Shown here piece by piece: positions 22,914-32,399 of a stretch of DNA of 56,083 nucleotides. The stretch is from NCBI GenBank assembly GCA_027596195.1, contig JADGJG010000061.1, forward strand, positions 1-56,083, written 5' to 3'. Position numbers and translations under genes: made by a program. This stretch comes from Podochytrium sp. JEL0797. Lineage: Eukaryota; Chytridiomycota; Chytridiomycetes; Chytridiales; Chytriomycetaceae. The first letter of the stretch is position 1; each line of letters starts with the position of its first letter. The notes under the pieces were generated by a model. That model was not told the origin of the DNA, did no database searches, and was given only the letters and a program-made list of their open reading frames with translations.

Positions 22914-23333
22914 TCATCTCCGTGCCTTATCCAACATATCCTTCGCCTCGTTGATCTTGGACGCCACGTATGGCGACCCGCCTCTGTCTGGGTGGTTTGC
23001 GAGCATGATGCGTCTGTGGGCATCCTTGAGTTTGTTTCCCGGCGCAGACTCTTTGATGCCGAGAATCAGCGCTGCCTCTCGGGTTGTCATCTTCTGGTCG
23101 AATCCTCCCTATCAAAGAGATGTCAGTTGGTTTCCATCTGGATAGCTGTTCGCACGATTGATCCCACTCTTCCACAGCGATCGTCCAACCCGCACACTTG
23201 AATGATCACCAGATCAAAGCCGTACCTTGTGGAATCCCTTCGCCGCCTTTCCCTTAGTGAGTGCGTTGAATGCTGCCCGCCCAACAAGTGCTGCGCCGGC
23301 AACGCCGAGTCCGAGAACGAGAGGAGTGGCCAT
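22914..23333 (-). CDS. PAM18: Pam18/Tim14 J-protein of mitochondrial import motor, 100 aa
   Basis: Two exons, 23333-23226 and 23108-22914. An N-terminal membrane segment ([18 protein letters not shown]) is followed by [17 protein letters not shown] and a J domain with the essential HPD in [12 protein letters not shown]. The C-terminus is [11 protein letters not shown]. Sequence and size match Pam18/Tim14, the inner-membrane J-protein that stimulates mtHsp70 at the TIM23 channel. The intron falls between the membrane segment and the J domain. Its start codon lies only 77 bases from the divergent start of the F-box/Cys-rich locus, so the two share an upstream region. Confidence 0.96.
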
Positions 23334-23410
23334 TGTTGCGATTTCGAGGGGATGTGGTTTTGAACCGGAAAAAAAGCGAATCCTACCCGAATCGTCCTCG
23401 AATCGTCCCA

Positions 23411-24610
23411 ATGACCCCATCGCTCACCGCTGCCTTGCCCACTGAAATCCTCATCCTCATCTTCAAAGCAATACAATGGCCTTCGATCATGCGCGCTTCC
23501 GAGTTGCATGAGCACTTCAAGAGGAACCTCACCCTGATGGGCCTTGACACAACCAGCCGCCGCATCCTCACAAACACCCCGATTCTGTGGTCACCCCTCG
23601 ATGGGAAGTGGTCGTTTTCGATGCTGGTGGCAGTATCCGGCTCGCTGCCCGCGCGAATCTTTGACAGCGTTTCCAAACTCCCCGCGTTCTACGTGCCCGA
23701 TAAGGTGGAAACCGCCGTGGTTGCCATACTACTGTCGAAATTCCGCAAAATTACGCCCGTTGCATTCTCGTTTGACTCAGGCTATGGCGAGCACCAAAAT
23801 TCATCGAAACTGCTGCGTTTGTTGCGCGCAGGTCCTCAATTGAGGCTTCCGCTTCTCTCCAACATCGACTTGGAGTTTCCCTATGTCGAAGATCGTATTT
23901 CCTCTGTCATAGCCCTCAAGGCTATTCTGCGATCTGCCTTATTGACCCCTCCAAAATCACCGTGTCCGTGTCCCCACCCGTGTGTCTTGACTGCAACGCC
24001 CACTTTTCCACTCCATACAAGAACGAATACCGACGATTCGAAGCTCCCATCTATGATATGAAATGCGAGACATGTTCCACAAAACTCCCCCTCCTTTGCG
24101 AATCGTGCATGGAGGCCAAATCTTACGTTGTTCAAAGTTGTGACTGTCACAATCAATGGCAACGGTATAGCTATTATTGCAACGCAATTTTTCAAGTGTG
24201 TCATTCAAGGCTGTCCTGTTTGTAGAGTCGCTGTGTTTTGTTCAGAAGCACTTGAGGCTTGAGGATGGCCTGGATGTTGATTGGTTGCAATGTGGGCAGA
24301 GAACGGACCAGGGCGTGGATTACAAAAACATGGTATGCGTGGAGTGCTTCGATTCGTCCGAATGGCGCAGGTGTACGACGTGCGAGATCCCAAACTGTAA
24401 TGATTGTCTGGCAGGTGGAGGGAGTTGCGGAACTTGCAAAAGGTGGATTTGTGGGGATACTGAATGCGAGGAAGGGTGGCAAAAATGCGAGAGTTGTGGC
24501 GAGCGATGTTGCTCCGATTGTGCAGCGAAAAGTGGTCGAAAGGCAATTCGTGTGACGTGAACTCTTGCCCCGGTTGCAGATGCGATTGTATCCACAACGA
24601 AGAAGAGTAA
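23411..24610 (+). pseudogene. F-box-like/Cys-rich protein, frameshifted
   Basis: The most complete member of this family in the window. The N-terminus is F-box-like: ALPTEILILIFKAI, then RRILTNTPILWSPL. The middle is a leucine-rich helical stretch. The C-terminal part is a cysteine-rich, probably zinc-binding region: CETCSTKLPLLCESC, then CVECFDSSEWRRCTTCEIPN, CGTCKRW, CESCGERCCSDC, ending SCPGCRCDCIHNEEE. At least three frame changes are needed to read it through: near 23940, near 24150-24240 and near 24530. The copy at 27665 supports the frame choice at the first. Introns do not fit these points. It may be recently inactivated, or the sequence may carry errors. It ends 49 bases from the stop of the convergent LRR locus. 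A role as SCF ligase adaptor is inferred only from the F-box pattern. Confidence 0.7.
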
Positions 24611-24659
24611 TACTATTTATCCCCTGGAGCCACCCATATTTTCATATTATTTTTCAGAT

Positions 24660-26101
24660 TCAAATCTGAAAGTCCACATCCACGCGAAACTCAAACGAAC
24701 ACGTCAAGTTGAGATTGCCTTCCAAGTCGCATATAACCAAATTCTCCAAATCACGCAATGCCACAGGCACCTCACCAGACAGTTTGTTATTACTCAAATA
24801 GATGCCCTCCAAATCGCGAGTTGACCAAGCTCTGGAGGAATGGAACCCGACAAGTTGCACAATTCAAGATTCAAGTCTTGGAGAAAAGACAGGCTTCCAA
24901 GCAAAGGCGGGATGGGACCAGAAAGACCGAGGTTGCCACTGAGATCCAGCATTTTCATGTTGCAAAGTTTTCCCCATTGTGGCAGAATTGAGCCTGACAC
25001 GTTGGTCCCCGAGATGTAGAGATGATTCAGATTCCTGAGATTTCCTAGTTTTGGTGGCAAACATCCAGAGAGGTCTCGATTCCCTGAGAGTATGAGGATT
25101 TCCAAACGGTCCAACGTGTGGAGCTCGGAAGGAATCTCTCCAGAAATGTGGTTCCATCCCAAGCACAGGTGCTTCAGGCCCCGCAAGAGTCCAATACTCT
25201 GTGGAATATCTCCCCAGATTTGATTGCGATTCAAACACCTCCAATACCCTGTGGAATATCTCCCCAGATTTGATTGCGATTCAAACACAATGTTCGGAGG
25301 TTGCAGAGAATGCTTCCGATTTCGGAGGGGATGGGACCAACGAGACCACAGTATTGGAGTACCAAAGCCACCAGTTTCTTGCACCCAAGAATCGCCACAG
25401 GAATCGGGATTCCGCTTAGGAGCTCAGTTTGTTCGAACCACTGCAATCGAGTCACATGTTTCTGCTGAATCTGGCAGAACGCGCGTTGATACGGCAGTGG
25501 AGATATGACGTAGAAGCGGTCCAATCTCGTTGGAGTCTTAGATTTCGTCGCAGTCAAGTCCGGCTTGGGCACAAAGTGCCGAGGTTCAACTCAGCAAACG
25601 CCTCCGTTTCGATCAGAGCCCGGAACACTTTCTACAACCCCCTCAACTTCCAAACCTCCTTTGGTGGAACCCTCGCAAGAATCTGACTGACAAACTCGGC
25701 AGAAACTGCCAGATCCTGGTGTAATGTTGTTTGAGCGGGTTTTGCAGTTGCAGGAGTTGGACGGACAGGTTGCGGTGGTTGTGAGCCATTTGAGGAGCCG
25801 TCTGAGTTTCCAAGGAGGTAACCGAGAGCTGGAGAGAGTCGAAGCGATAGTTGGATGAGGAGAGGGAGGATTTGATCGATTGGATTTCCGCTCGGATTTC
25901 GGTGAGCTGCGATTGGAGGTGGAGATGCGCGTGGGACTGGTTCGTAGAAATTTGGGTCAGGAGAGTGAAGATGTCCGAGAACGAGGAATGGGGATGCGGT
26001 GGGGACGTCATGGCGGAGTTTTTGGTTTGGCAACGGTCTTCGAACAAGAGCTCGGTTTGAGGATTCTTCACCGACCCTCCGCAGACGCGTTGCCAAGTCA
26101 T
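24660..26101 (-). pseudogene. F-box/LRR family, frameshifted full-length copy
   Basis: It opens at the ATG at 26101 with the family's conserved 5' block, then a coiled-coil segment (SDIFTLLTQISTNQSHAHLH). The frame breaks just before the F-box (about 25715). A stop follows KEVWKLRGL (25632). A 50-nt tandem duplication at 25201-25288 shifts frame again inside the repeats. The last repeats and the C-terminal signature LTCSFEFRVDVDFQI are preserved to the stop at 24660. It is beyond simple repair by splicing. Confidence 0.85.
25201..25288. repeat. Direct repeat, 38 bp exact, 50-nt period
   Basis: The 38 bases 25201-25238 (GTGGAATATCTCCCCAGATT and on) recur exactly at 25251-25288. The 12-nt spacer CTCCAATACCCT resembles the sequence before the first copy (CCAATACTCT). 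The 50-nt duplication is not a multiple of three and disrupts the LRR reading frame. Confidence 0.95.
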
Positions 26102-26167
26102 GCGAATTACTGGGAGCTTTGTATTGATCAAGTATAGAGTTTGATTTATTTGACTTCAAATGCAACT

Positions 26168-27409
26168 TCATATTTGAAAGTCAACGCTCTCGCGAAACTC
26201 AAACGAACACGTCAAGTTGAGATTGCCAGACAAATAACAGTCTTCCAGAGTTTCCAAAGCACGCAATTCCACAGGTACCTCACCGGAAAGTTTGTTGTTG
26301 CTGAGATGGATGCCCTCCAACTTCGTGAGTCGACCAAGCTCACGAGGAATGGAACCAGAGAAACTGCATGACTCCAGAGACAAACGTTCGAGAAAAGACA
26401 GGTTTCCTAGCATGGGAGGAATGACTCCAGAAAGGCCCGGGTTGTGGTCAAGCGTCAACTCTCGCAGGGTGCAAAGGTTTCCCCACTCTGGCGGAATCGA
26501 TCCAAAGAGGTTGGTTCTGGTGAGGAGGAGTACTTGAAGTCCCTTGAGGAGTCCCAGCCGAGGCGGCAAAGGCCCCGAAAGCTCTTGATTGCCGGACAGA
26601 TCGAGGTATTCTAAACTGACCAACGCACCGAACTCGAGAGGAATCTCTCCAGAGAGTCGGTTTGAAAACAAGTCAAGCTCTTTCAGGCGCAGCAAGAGTC
26701 CAATACTCTGCGGAATGCTTCCCGTTAGGTGATTTTTGCGCAAAACCAATCGCTGGAGGCTGCTGAGAACGGTCCCGATTTCGGAGGGTATCGGGCCAGA
26801 GAGACCACAGCGTTCGAGAGTCAGAACAACGAGATTCTTGCAATACAACAAAGCTGGTGGAATCGAGATTCCAGTCAGCGCATCTCGGTTATACCATTCA
26901 ACCTTCGCTAGCTGATTCCAATGCGACTTGACGAATGCGCTTTGATACAGCAATGGAGACTTGAGATAGATTCGGTCCAATTCGGAAGGCTCAGCAGATT
27001 CCGTCACGGTCAAGTCGGGACGCGGCAGAAAATGACCGAGATTCAACTGCGCGAAAGCACCCGTCTCGATGCAAGCGCGAAACGCCCTCGACAACCCCCT
27101 CAACTTCCACACTTGCTTGGGAGAAACTTTCGCAAGCATCTGGCCCACAACCTCGGCCGGAACGTCCGTAATCTTCGTGTAATGTTTCTTGTGGGGGTTT
27201 TGCAGTTGCAGGAGTTGGAGGGACAGGGTGCGTTGATTTTGGGTCATTTGACGGATTATTTGTGTTTCCATGGCGGTAACTGAGAGCTTCAAAAAGTCGA
27301 AGCGAGAGTCGGACGAGCAGAGGGAGGATTTGATGGATTTGATTTCGGTTTGGATTTCAGAGAGCTGCGATTGGAGGTGGAGATTCGCTTGGGACTGGTT
27401 CGTAGACAT
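26168..27409 (-). CDS. F-box-like/LRR protein, about 413 aa
   Basis: Intact frame from the ATG at 27409 (MSTNQSQANLH) to the stop at 26168. The open frame extends 31 codons further upstream without an ATG. In relatives the start lies upstream (MASPP..), and that codon is mutated here, so the start is uncertain. Order: helical/coiled-coil N-terminus to about residue 80; F-box-like ITDVPAEVVGQMLAKVSPKQ then VWKLRGLSRAF; a linker; and about nine LRRs of the plant type LxxNxLSGxIPxELGxL. It closes with LTCSFEFRESVDFQI. There is no signal peptide or membrane segment, so it is probably intracellular. A role as substrate receptor is inference from the F-box plus LRR layout. Confidence 0.8.
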   Translation of the reverse strand: MSTNQSQANLHLQSQLSEIQTEIKSIKSSLCSSDSRFDFLKLSVTAMETQIIRQMTQNQRTLSLQLLQLQNPHKKHYTKITDVPAEVVGQMLAKVSPKQVWKLRGLSRAFRACIETGAFAQLNLGHFLPRPDLTVTESAEPSELDRIYLKSPLLYQSAFVKSHWNQLAKVEWYNRDALTGISIPPALLYCKNLVVLTLERCGLSGPIPSEIGTVLSSLQRLVLRKNHLTGSIPQSIGLLLRLKELDLFSNRLSGEIPLEFGALVSLEYLDLSGNQELSGPLPPRLGLLKGLQVLLLTRTNLFGSIPPEWGNLCTLRELTLDHNPGLSGVIPPMLGNLSFLERLSLESCSFSGSIPRELGRLTKLEGIHLSNNKLSGEVPVELRALETLEDCYLSGNLNLTCSFEFRESVDFQI

Positions 27410-27664
27410 TTGGGTCAGGAGAGTGCAGAGGTCCGATAAGGATGACTCGTGAGGCGGTGCAAGGCAAGGTTTGCGGTTTGACAACTTGGGCAACGATTTC
27501 AAAAAATAAAATACCTGCCTCTCTCTCCGAACGCATTTTTTATGAGCTTTGGAGTTTGGATTGAATAATAATTTACAGATGGCAGGCTGGATTCAACCGC
27601 TGAGAGTTGTTGGAATCTCGCGTTTCAGTAAACAAGAGAATCAAAAAAGCGAATCTCGCAAATA

Positions 27665-28371
27665 TCGCTCACCGCTGCCTTGCCCACTGAAGTCCTCGTC
27701 CACATCTTCAATGCAACTCAGTCGCATTTGTCATGCGTGAATCCGAGCTGGATGATTACTTCGAGACAAACCTCACCCTGATGGCTCTCGACCAAACCTG
27801 CCGCCGCATCCTCGCAAACACCCCCAGTCTGTGGTCACCCCTCGACGGGAAGTGGTCCTTGTTGATGCTGGTGGCAGTATTCGGTTAGCTGCCTGCGCAA
27901 TTCTTTGACAGCTTTTCTGACCTTCCCTCACTCGACCTCCCGGATGTGAAACCCGTCATGGTCGCTAAACTGCTGTCGAAATGCCGCAACCTCACATCTA
28001 TTTCATTCTCGTTCTCTTCGAGCTACTAGAACCACCAGAATTTCTCGGAGCTGCAGCGTTTGTTGGCAGCAGATCCCGAACTGAAGCTTCCGCTTCTCTG
28101 CAAAATCGACTTGAAGTGCAACGGTGTAGACCACTCCCATATTTCCTCCATCTCAGCCCTCAAATCACTTCTTCTGTCTGCATCGTCCATTGACCCCTCC
28201 AAAATCACCGTGTCCGTGTCCCCGCCCCTTTCTCTCGGACACGGTGGAGATGAAGATTCCATCTACGATCTGAATTGCGCGAAATACTCCTTTGAATTTC
28301 CCCTCCTTTGCTCTTGGTGCATGAAGGCTAAATCTTTCGTTCTTCAAGAGTGTCAATGCGGCCAGTATTAG
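27665..28371 (+). pseudogene. F-box-like/Cys-rich family, 3'-truncated copy
   Basis: DNA similarity to 23420-24140 runs throughout: LTAALPTEVLVHIFNATQ at the start, SIDPSKITVSVSPP and FPLLCSWCMKAKSFVLQECQ near the end. The start codon is lost, and several stops and shifts interrupt the first half. At 28371, after QCGQY, the sequence changes abruptly to the minus-strand LRR family copy. The last third of the Cys-rich region is missing. Confidence 0.8.
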
Positions 28372-28640
28372 GTTCAAGCGAGCAAACGCCCCTGTTTCGA
28401 TGACAGCTCGGAACGCCTTCGATAGCCCCCTCAACTTCCAAACTTGCTGGGGATAAACCCAGGCCAGGATCTGACCCACAATCTCGGCGGGAATATCGGT
28501 AATCTTGGTCTAATGTTTTTTCAGCGGGTTTTGGCGCTGCAGGAGTGGGAGGGACTGGGTGCGGTTGTGGGCGATTTGATGGACCGTCTGAGTTTCCATG
28601 GAGGTAACTAACAGTTGGAGAGTGTCGAAAACTGGGAATC
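28372..28640 (-). pseudogene. F-box/LRR family, N-terminal fragment
   Basis: On the minus strand the coiled-coil end and F-box remain: ISAEIVGQILAWVYPQQVWK in one frame, then LRGLSKAFRAVIETGAFARL. The copy stops at the codons for ARLNL, where it abuts the Cys-rich fragment. Stops occur before the F-box. No repeats remain. Confidence 0.8.
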
Positions 28641-29201
28641 GAAAAGTGGTCATAACTTCACGGCACCGCAAGCCACCGAAACGAGCCGTATTGCAATCGA
28701 ATCAAATACATTCGCGCTACAGCTGGTGAAGTCGGGAAGGCGAATGATCAAAAAATGAAGAAGCTGAATTTTTGATTGCAGTGCACACCCTAAACGTTCT
28801 TGCTAAATAATAGCATAATATTGGATTTTCTTTATATCAAATGTATAACAACAAGTTTAGAAAGCCCTCCGCTCTCTCTTCTCTCGATCTTCGTTTCACC
28901 GGGAGGTGATCTACACAGCTCTTCTTGCATATTCAACTTCGTAATATATGTATAGGTAAATTTTTTATTTTGAAATGTGTCCACATCATATTTTTTGGGT
29001 GGCAAGAGCGGGGCTCTGACTGTAGCTTCAAGTCTTGGAATTTTCATGGGATTCGCCAAATAACTGACGGATATCAGGGGAAATTTTTTTTTGAAAGTGC
29101 GAATAAAATCGAGCGAGTAGACCTATTTTAATGTCCCCCCTTCTCTCCCTCATAAAACCCACCACCCCTTAAATCAAACTTCCCCAACCCCCGCAAGCCC
29201 C
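28641..29201. other. Intergenic, nothing recognised
   Basis: AT-rich. The piece at 28640-28790 could be repeat-derived, since it follows directly on an LRR fragment, but no coding or terminal repeat signature is visible. The rest is the 3' flank of the C2H2 gene. Confidence 0.4.
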
Positions 29202-31643
29202 TCACGCATGATCATGCTCCACATGATACTTCAACCCCCCCTTATTCTTATAACTCTTCAAACACCCAGCAACCCCACACTTGAACGGCTTATTCAACTG
29301 CGACGGGTGAATCTGCCGCACAGGCATTCCATCGCTGCCAAACAACAACCCGCCCGCTGCTACCGCTGCTGCGGAATCGACTAATCCCATACCCCCACTC
29401 GGTACCATCCCACCCGGGAACGCGGACCCGAATCCACCAAGGTTCGGATACACAGACATCATCCCCGGTGGACTCGTCAACCCCCCTGCAACCGATGACG
29501 GCGCGCCCATGGGCGTCTGTTTCGCAAACACCAATCCCTCCGACGCACCACCCGCTCCCGCAACCGGAACCATGGAAGAATGCGACGACTGCTTCCCGAC
29601 AGGAACGTAATCTGGATGCTGGTGGTCGAGGTGGTACTTGAACCCGGAATGGGACTTGTATTTTTTGCCGCACTCGGGGCATGTGTATATTTTGGAGGCG
29701 GTAGGCGCTGGTGCTGCTGGTACTGGGGGTGGTGCGGGTTTGGTTTCGAGAGTGGGTGGAGGGACGGCGGGTTGGAAAGCGAGACCGCCTGCGCCGCCGT
29801 TGAGGATTTGCGTTTGACGTGGTGCAGCGGGTTGAGATGTGAAGAGACCGTTGTTGTTGAATACGGGTTGCTGGTGTTGATGCTGTTGCTGTTGCTGAAG
29901 AGGCCGTGGTTGCGATTGCTGCTGCTGCTGCTGTCGCGGTACCCCATAATTGATCCCTCCCATCCCCCCCATCCCTCCCGCTCCTGCCCCTGCAGCCACA
30001 CCCATCCCACCCCCACCACCAGCCACATCTGCCCCCGAAATCTCCATCCCCTGCACCCCCTGTACAATCTGCGCCAACTGCACATTCGTCAACTCCTGCG
30101 GGTTCACACCACTCTGAATCAACTCGTGCGCAACAGCCTGGTAATCCCTCGCTCCGAGAAACGACGTCGCTTGTCCCACGAGGTGATGCGCTTCGAGGAG
30201 CATGCGGAGGTATGTTTCGGGGGTTAACGAGGAGAGTTGGATGGGTTTCGCGAGGGTCGAGATATGGGAGGGAATGGCCATGCTTTGGAAGTTGTCGGAT
30301 GTGATTGCAGTGGTGGACGGTGGGAGAGGGGGGGTGGTTGTGCGGGTGCCAAACATCGTGTCGTCGGATCCGCCTTCGAGTTTCGCGTTCACAAATTCGC
30401 GCACGCCACCTTGCGCGTTGTTGATATCACGATTCCCAAACAGATTCGCAGTCGTTGCAGCCGGAACTCCACCCGCAGCAGCGGCAACAGCCGCAGAATC
30501 AGGTCCATCATTCACACCGGCCATCAACCAATCAAGATCAATCCCTGAAAAGTTGAAATCCTGCCGCAGCTTCTTCAAATCCGCGGCCGTGTAACTGCCC
30601 AATGAAAATGCGGCGCTCGACAGATTCCGCTTCGCCGCCTGATTCGCAATCGCCCGGCCGCCCCCCTGTGGGAGGAGTTTCGACTGCTGTGCAATATTCA
30701 CTATGGGTGGTGGTTGTTGATTCGAAAGGAAGGCACTGAGAGTCGCATCGAGATCGTCCTGGCCGGTTGAGAGGACATTGTTGGCGGCGAACATGGTGTC
30801 CTGGGATTTGGCGGATTTGAAGTAGGCAGGGGTTGTGGGGTCTGCGGATGATTCGGATGGGGATGGTTCGGAGGCAGGGGAGTAGTTGGACGGCGGGTGG
30901 GTTTGGTAGGCAGCGAACGGGTTTTGTAGTGGTTGGTGAGGCGGGGCGGGAGGGGTCTGCGGGGGAGGAGTTTGCTTTTTCAGGCCGAGGGAGAGCTGTG
31001 ATTTCCCGTGAGGGGCAGGGGGGGCCGGGTTGAAGGGAGTGTTTGAGGCGAAGAGTTGCGACTGCGGGAGTTGGTTGAAGGCAAAGGCAGCCGGGTCGAA
31101 TTGCTTCGGATCAAAGGCATTCTGGTCAAATGGCTTCGGATCAAAGGTCAGGAGTTCCGTCAGAGACACGATGGGCATATCGTCATCGTCTTGTGAGTGT
31201 GAGGGAGTGTGTTGTTTCGCAGTGGGGATGTTGACGCCGTTGTGCTCAGCAGGGGAAGGAGCCGTATGGCGTTGTTCGTAGTGCCGGGCGAGAAGCTCGA
31301 AGGTCTTGAATGCGATGCCGCAGCAGAGAAAGTTGGTCTTTTTGGGGATGTGGAACTGCGAGGACTCCCTAGGTATGTGCGCTACTTCCCTAGGCGCGGT
31401 GGACGCCGCCCCAGATAACTCGCTAGGCGCATTCGCGGCCGCCCTAGAAGCGCCGCCTGGTGCGTTTGACGAAGCCAGCGAGTTCAGCCGCAGCGACGAA
31501 GCCCCCAGCGCACGGCCCCGTCCCATAGACCCTGAGTGTGTCGCCGGTGACGATGCCAGGAACGAAGCAGTGACGGGAGACTGCGGCGACGACGCTAGAT
31601 GGTCGAAGTACAGGTCTAGCAAGGTGACGGTGGGCGGTGTCAT
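29202..31643 (-). CDS. C2H2 zinc-finger, Gln-rich transcription factor, 813 aa
   Basis: Single exon. I chose the ATG at 31643 (MTPPTVTLLDLYFDHLASS); an in-frame ATG at 31709 would add 22 hydrophobic residues and lies closer to the TATA element. Three fingers: a divergent one near residue 110 (FLCCGIAFKTFELLARHYEQ), one near residue 670 (YTCPECGKKYKSHSGFKYHL) and one at the very C-terminus (FKCGVAGCLKSYKNKGGLKY, then HVEHDHA). The latter two resemble the paired fingers of fungal Sfp1-like regulators, but orthology is not shown. Long Ala-, Gly-, Pro- and Gln-rich stretches occur, including a CAG/CAA tract at about 29880-29935. The divergent gene at 32400 shares the last finger. Confidence 0.85.
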   Translation of the reverse strand: MTPPTVTLLDLYFDHLASSPQSPVTASFLASSPATHSGSMGRGRALGASSLRLNSLASSNAPGGASRAAANAPSELSGAASTAPREVAHIPRESSQFHIPKKTNFLCCGIAFKTFELLARHYEQRHTAPSPAEHNGVNIPTAKQHTPSHSQDDDDMPIVSLTELLTFDPKPFDQNAFDPKQFDPAAFAFNQLPQSQLFASNTPFNPAPPAPHGKSQLSLGLKKQTPPPQTPPAPPHQPLQNPFAAYQTHPPSNYSPASEPSPSESSADPTTPAYFKSAKSQDTMFAANNVLSTGQDDLDATLSAFLSNQQPPPIVNIAQQSKLLPQGGGRAIANQAAKRNLSSAAFSLGSYTAADLKKLRQDFNFSGIDLDWLMAGVNDGPDSAAVAAAAGGVPAATTANLFGNRDINNAQGGVREFVNAKLEGGSDDTMFGTRTTTPPLPPSTTAITSDNFQSMAIPSHISTLAKPIQLSSLTPETYLRMLLEAHHLVGQATSFLGARDYQAVAHELIQSGVNPQELTNVQLAQIVQGVQGMEISGADVAGGGGGMGVAAGAGAGGMGGMGGINYGVPRQQQQQQSQPRPLQQQQQHQHQQPVFNNNGLFTSQPAAPRQTQILNGGAGGLAFQPAVPPPTLETKPAPPPVPAAPAPTASKIYTCPECGKKYKSHSGFKYHLDHQHPDYVPVGKQSSHSSMVPVAGAGGASEGLVFAKQTPMGAPSSVAGGLTSPPGMMSVYPNLGGFGSAFPGGMVPSGGMGLVDSAAAVAAGGLLFGSDGMPVRQIHPSQLNKPFKCGVAGCLKSYKNKGGLKYHVEHDHA

Positions 31644-31732
31644 TTGGCAGTGAATCGGAGAAAAATTAAGATTTGGTGATCGAGAAATCAAAATGATTAG
31701 AAACCTCATTCAGCAATTTAAAAAGGGAGGAG

Positions 31733-31739
31733 TTTTATA
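31733..31739 (-). promoter_or_regulatory. TATA element upstream of C2H2 gene
   Basis: TATAAAA on the minus strand within ACTATAAAACTCC, about 94 bases before the chosen start codon at 31643. Confidence 0.5.
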
Positions 31740-32399
31740 GTTCTCTGAGGAAAAGGCAGAGCTCTGCAAGAAAGGAGATAAATAAAGACCCTTTCGTCTG
31801 GCTTGTTCCAACACCTGTCTCTCGGCCTTGGTCAGCCTCCTGGCGGACCTGTTTTCCCCCTCATATCTGAAATCAGGAGCGCGGTGACGTACTTGGGGAT
31901 CAGTATCACGTTGGCAGTGGAAGTGGACGAAAAGCAAGGGCAAGGATTCTTAACGAAAGTGAATATTTAGTCAGCATTATGAATTCGCATTGAATACATA
32001 GCGATGGAAAATCGAACGTGAAAGACTTGCTCCATGTGACCTGCTGCCAAAACTGGAGGATTGAAGGACTTTTCCATGCGGTTGAGTGAAAATTGGAAAG
32101 CGCGACCCCAACGACGCTTGACACCAAGAATATCAGAGGAATGATGACAGCATGTGGTTGGGGCACAAAGGAATTAGCACGGTGTTTCACCCAGTTTGTG
32201 GGGGGCCGGGTGTTGGCACTCCCCTTTCCTTGCCAGATGTCTAACTGGGATTTCGATTTTGGTATTCAAACCAGCCTCCAACCCTCCAACTGTAATTCTA
32301 AAGTAATTGTAGTTATTAATTGAATATAAATTCTAATTGAACACCCCGTGCAGGCGACCCTTATCGAGTTTTGAACCCCACAAAAATACGCCAGAACAA
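31740..32399. other. Divergent promoter region between two C2H2 genes
   Basis: Separates the starts of two divergently transcribed zinc-finger genes. A minus-strand frame at about 32080-32190 would encode a hydrophobic stretch (AVIIPLIFLVSSVVGVAL) and a second at 31745-31915 is charged, but neither has a start codon or convincing splice sites. I leave this as regulatory DNA. Confidence 0.45.

Noticed and set aside
29880..29935. CRISPR or minisatellite interpretation of the CTG/TTG triplet tract
   Set aside because: The triplets stay in frame as polyglutamine inside the C2H2 transcription factor.
31745..32190. Possible two-exon mitochondrial small-subunit gene (hydrophobic stretch IIPLIFLVSSVVGVAL plus a charged second part)
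   Set aside because: No start codon in frame and no convincing donor/acceptor pair. It overlaps the likely promoters of two divergent zinc-finger genes.
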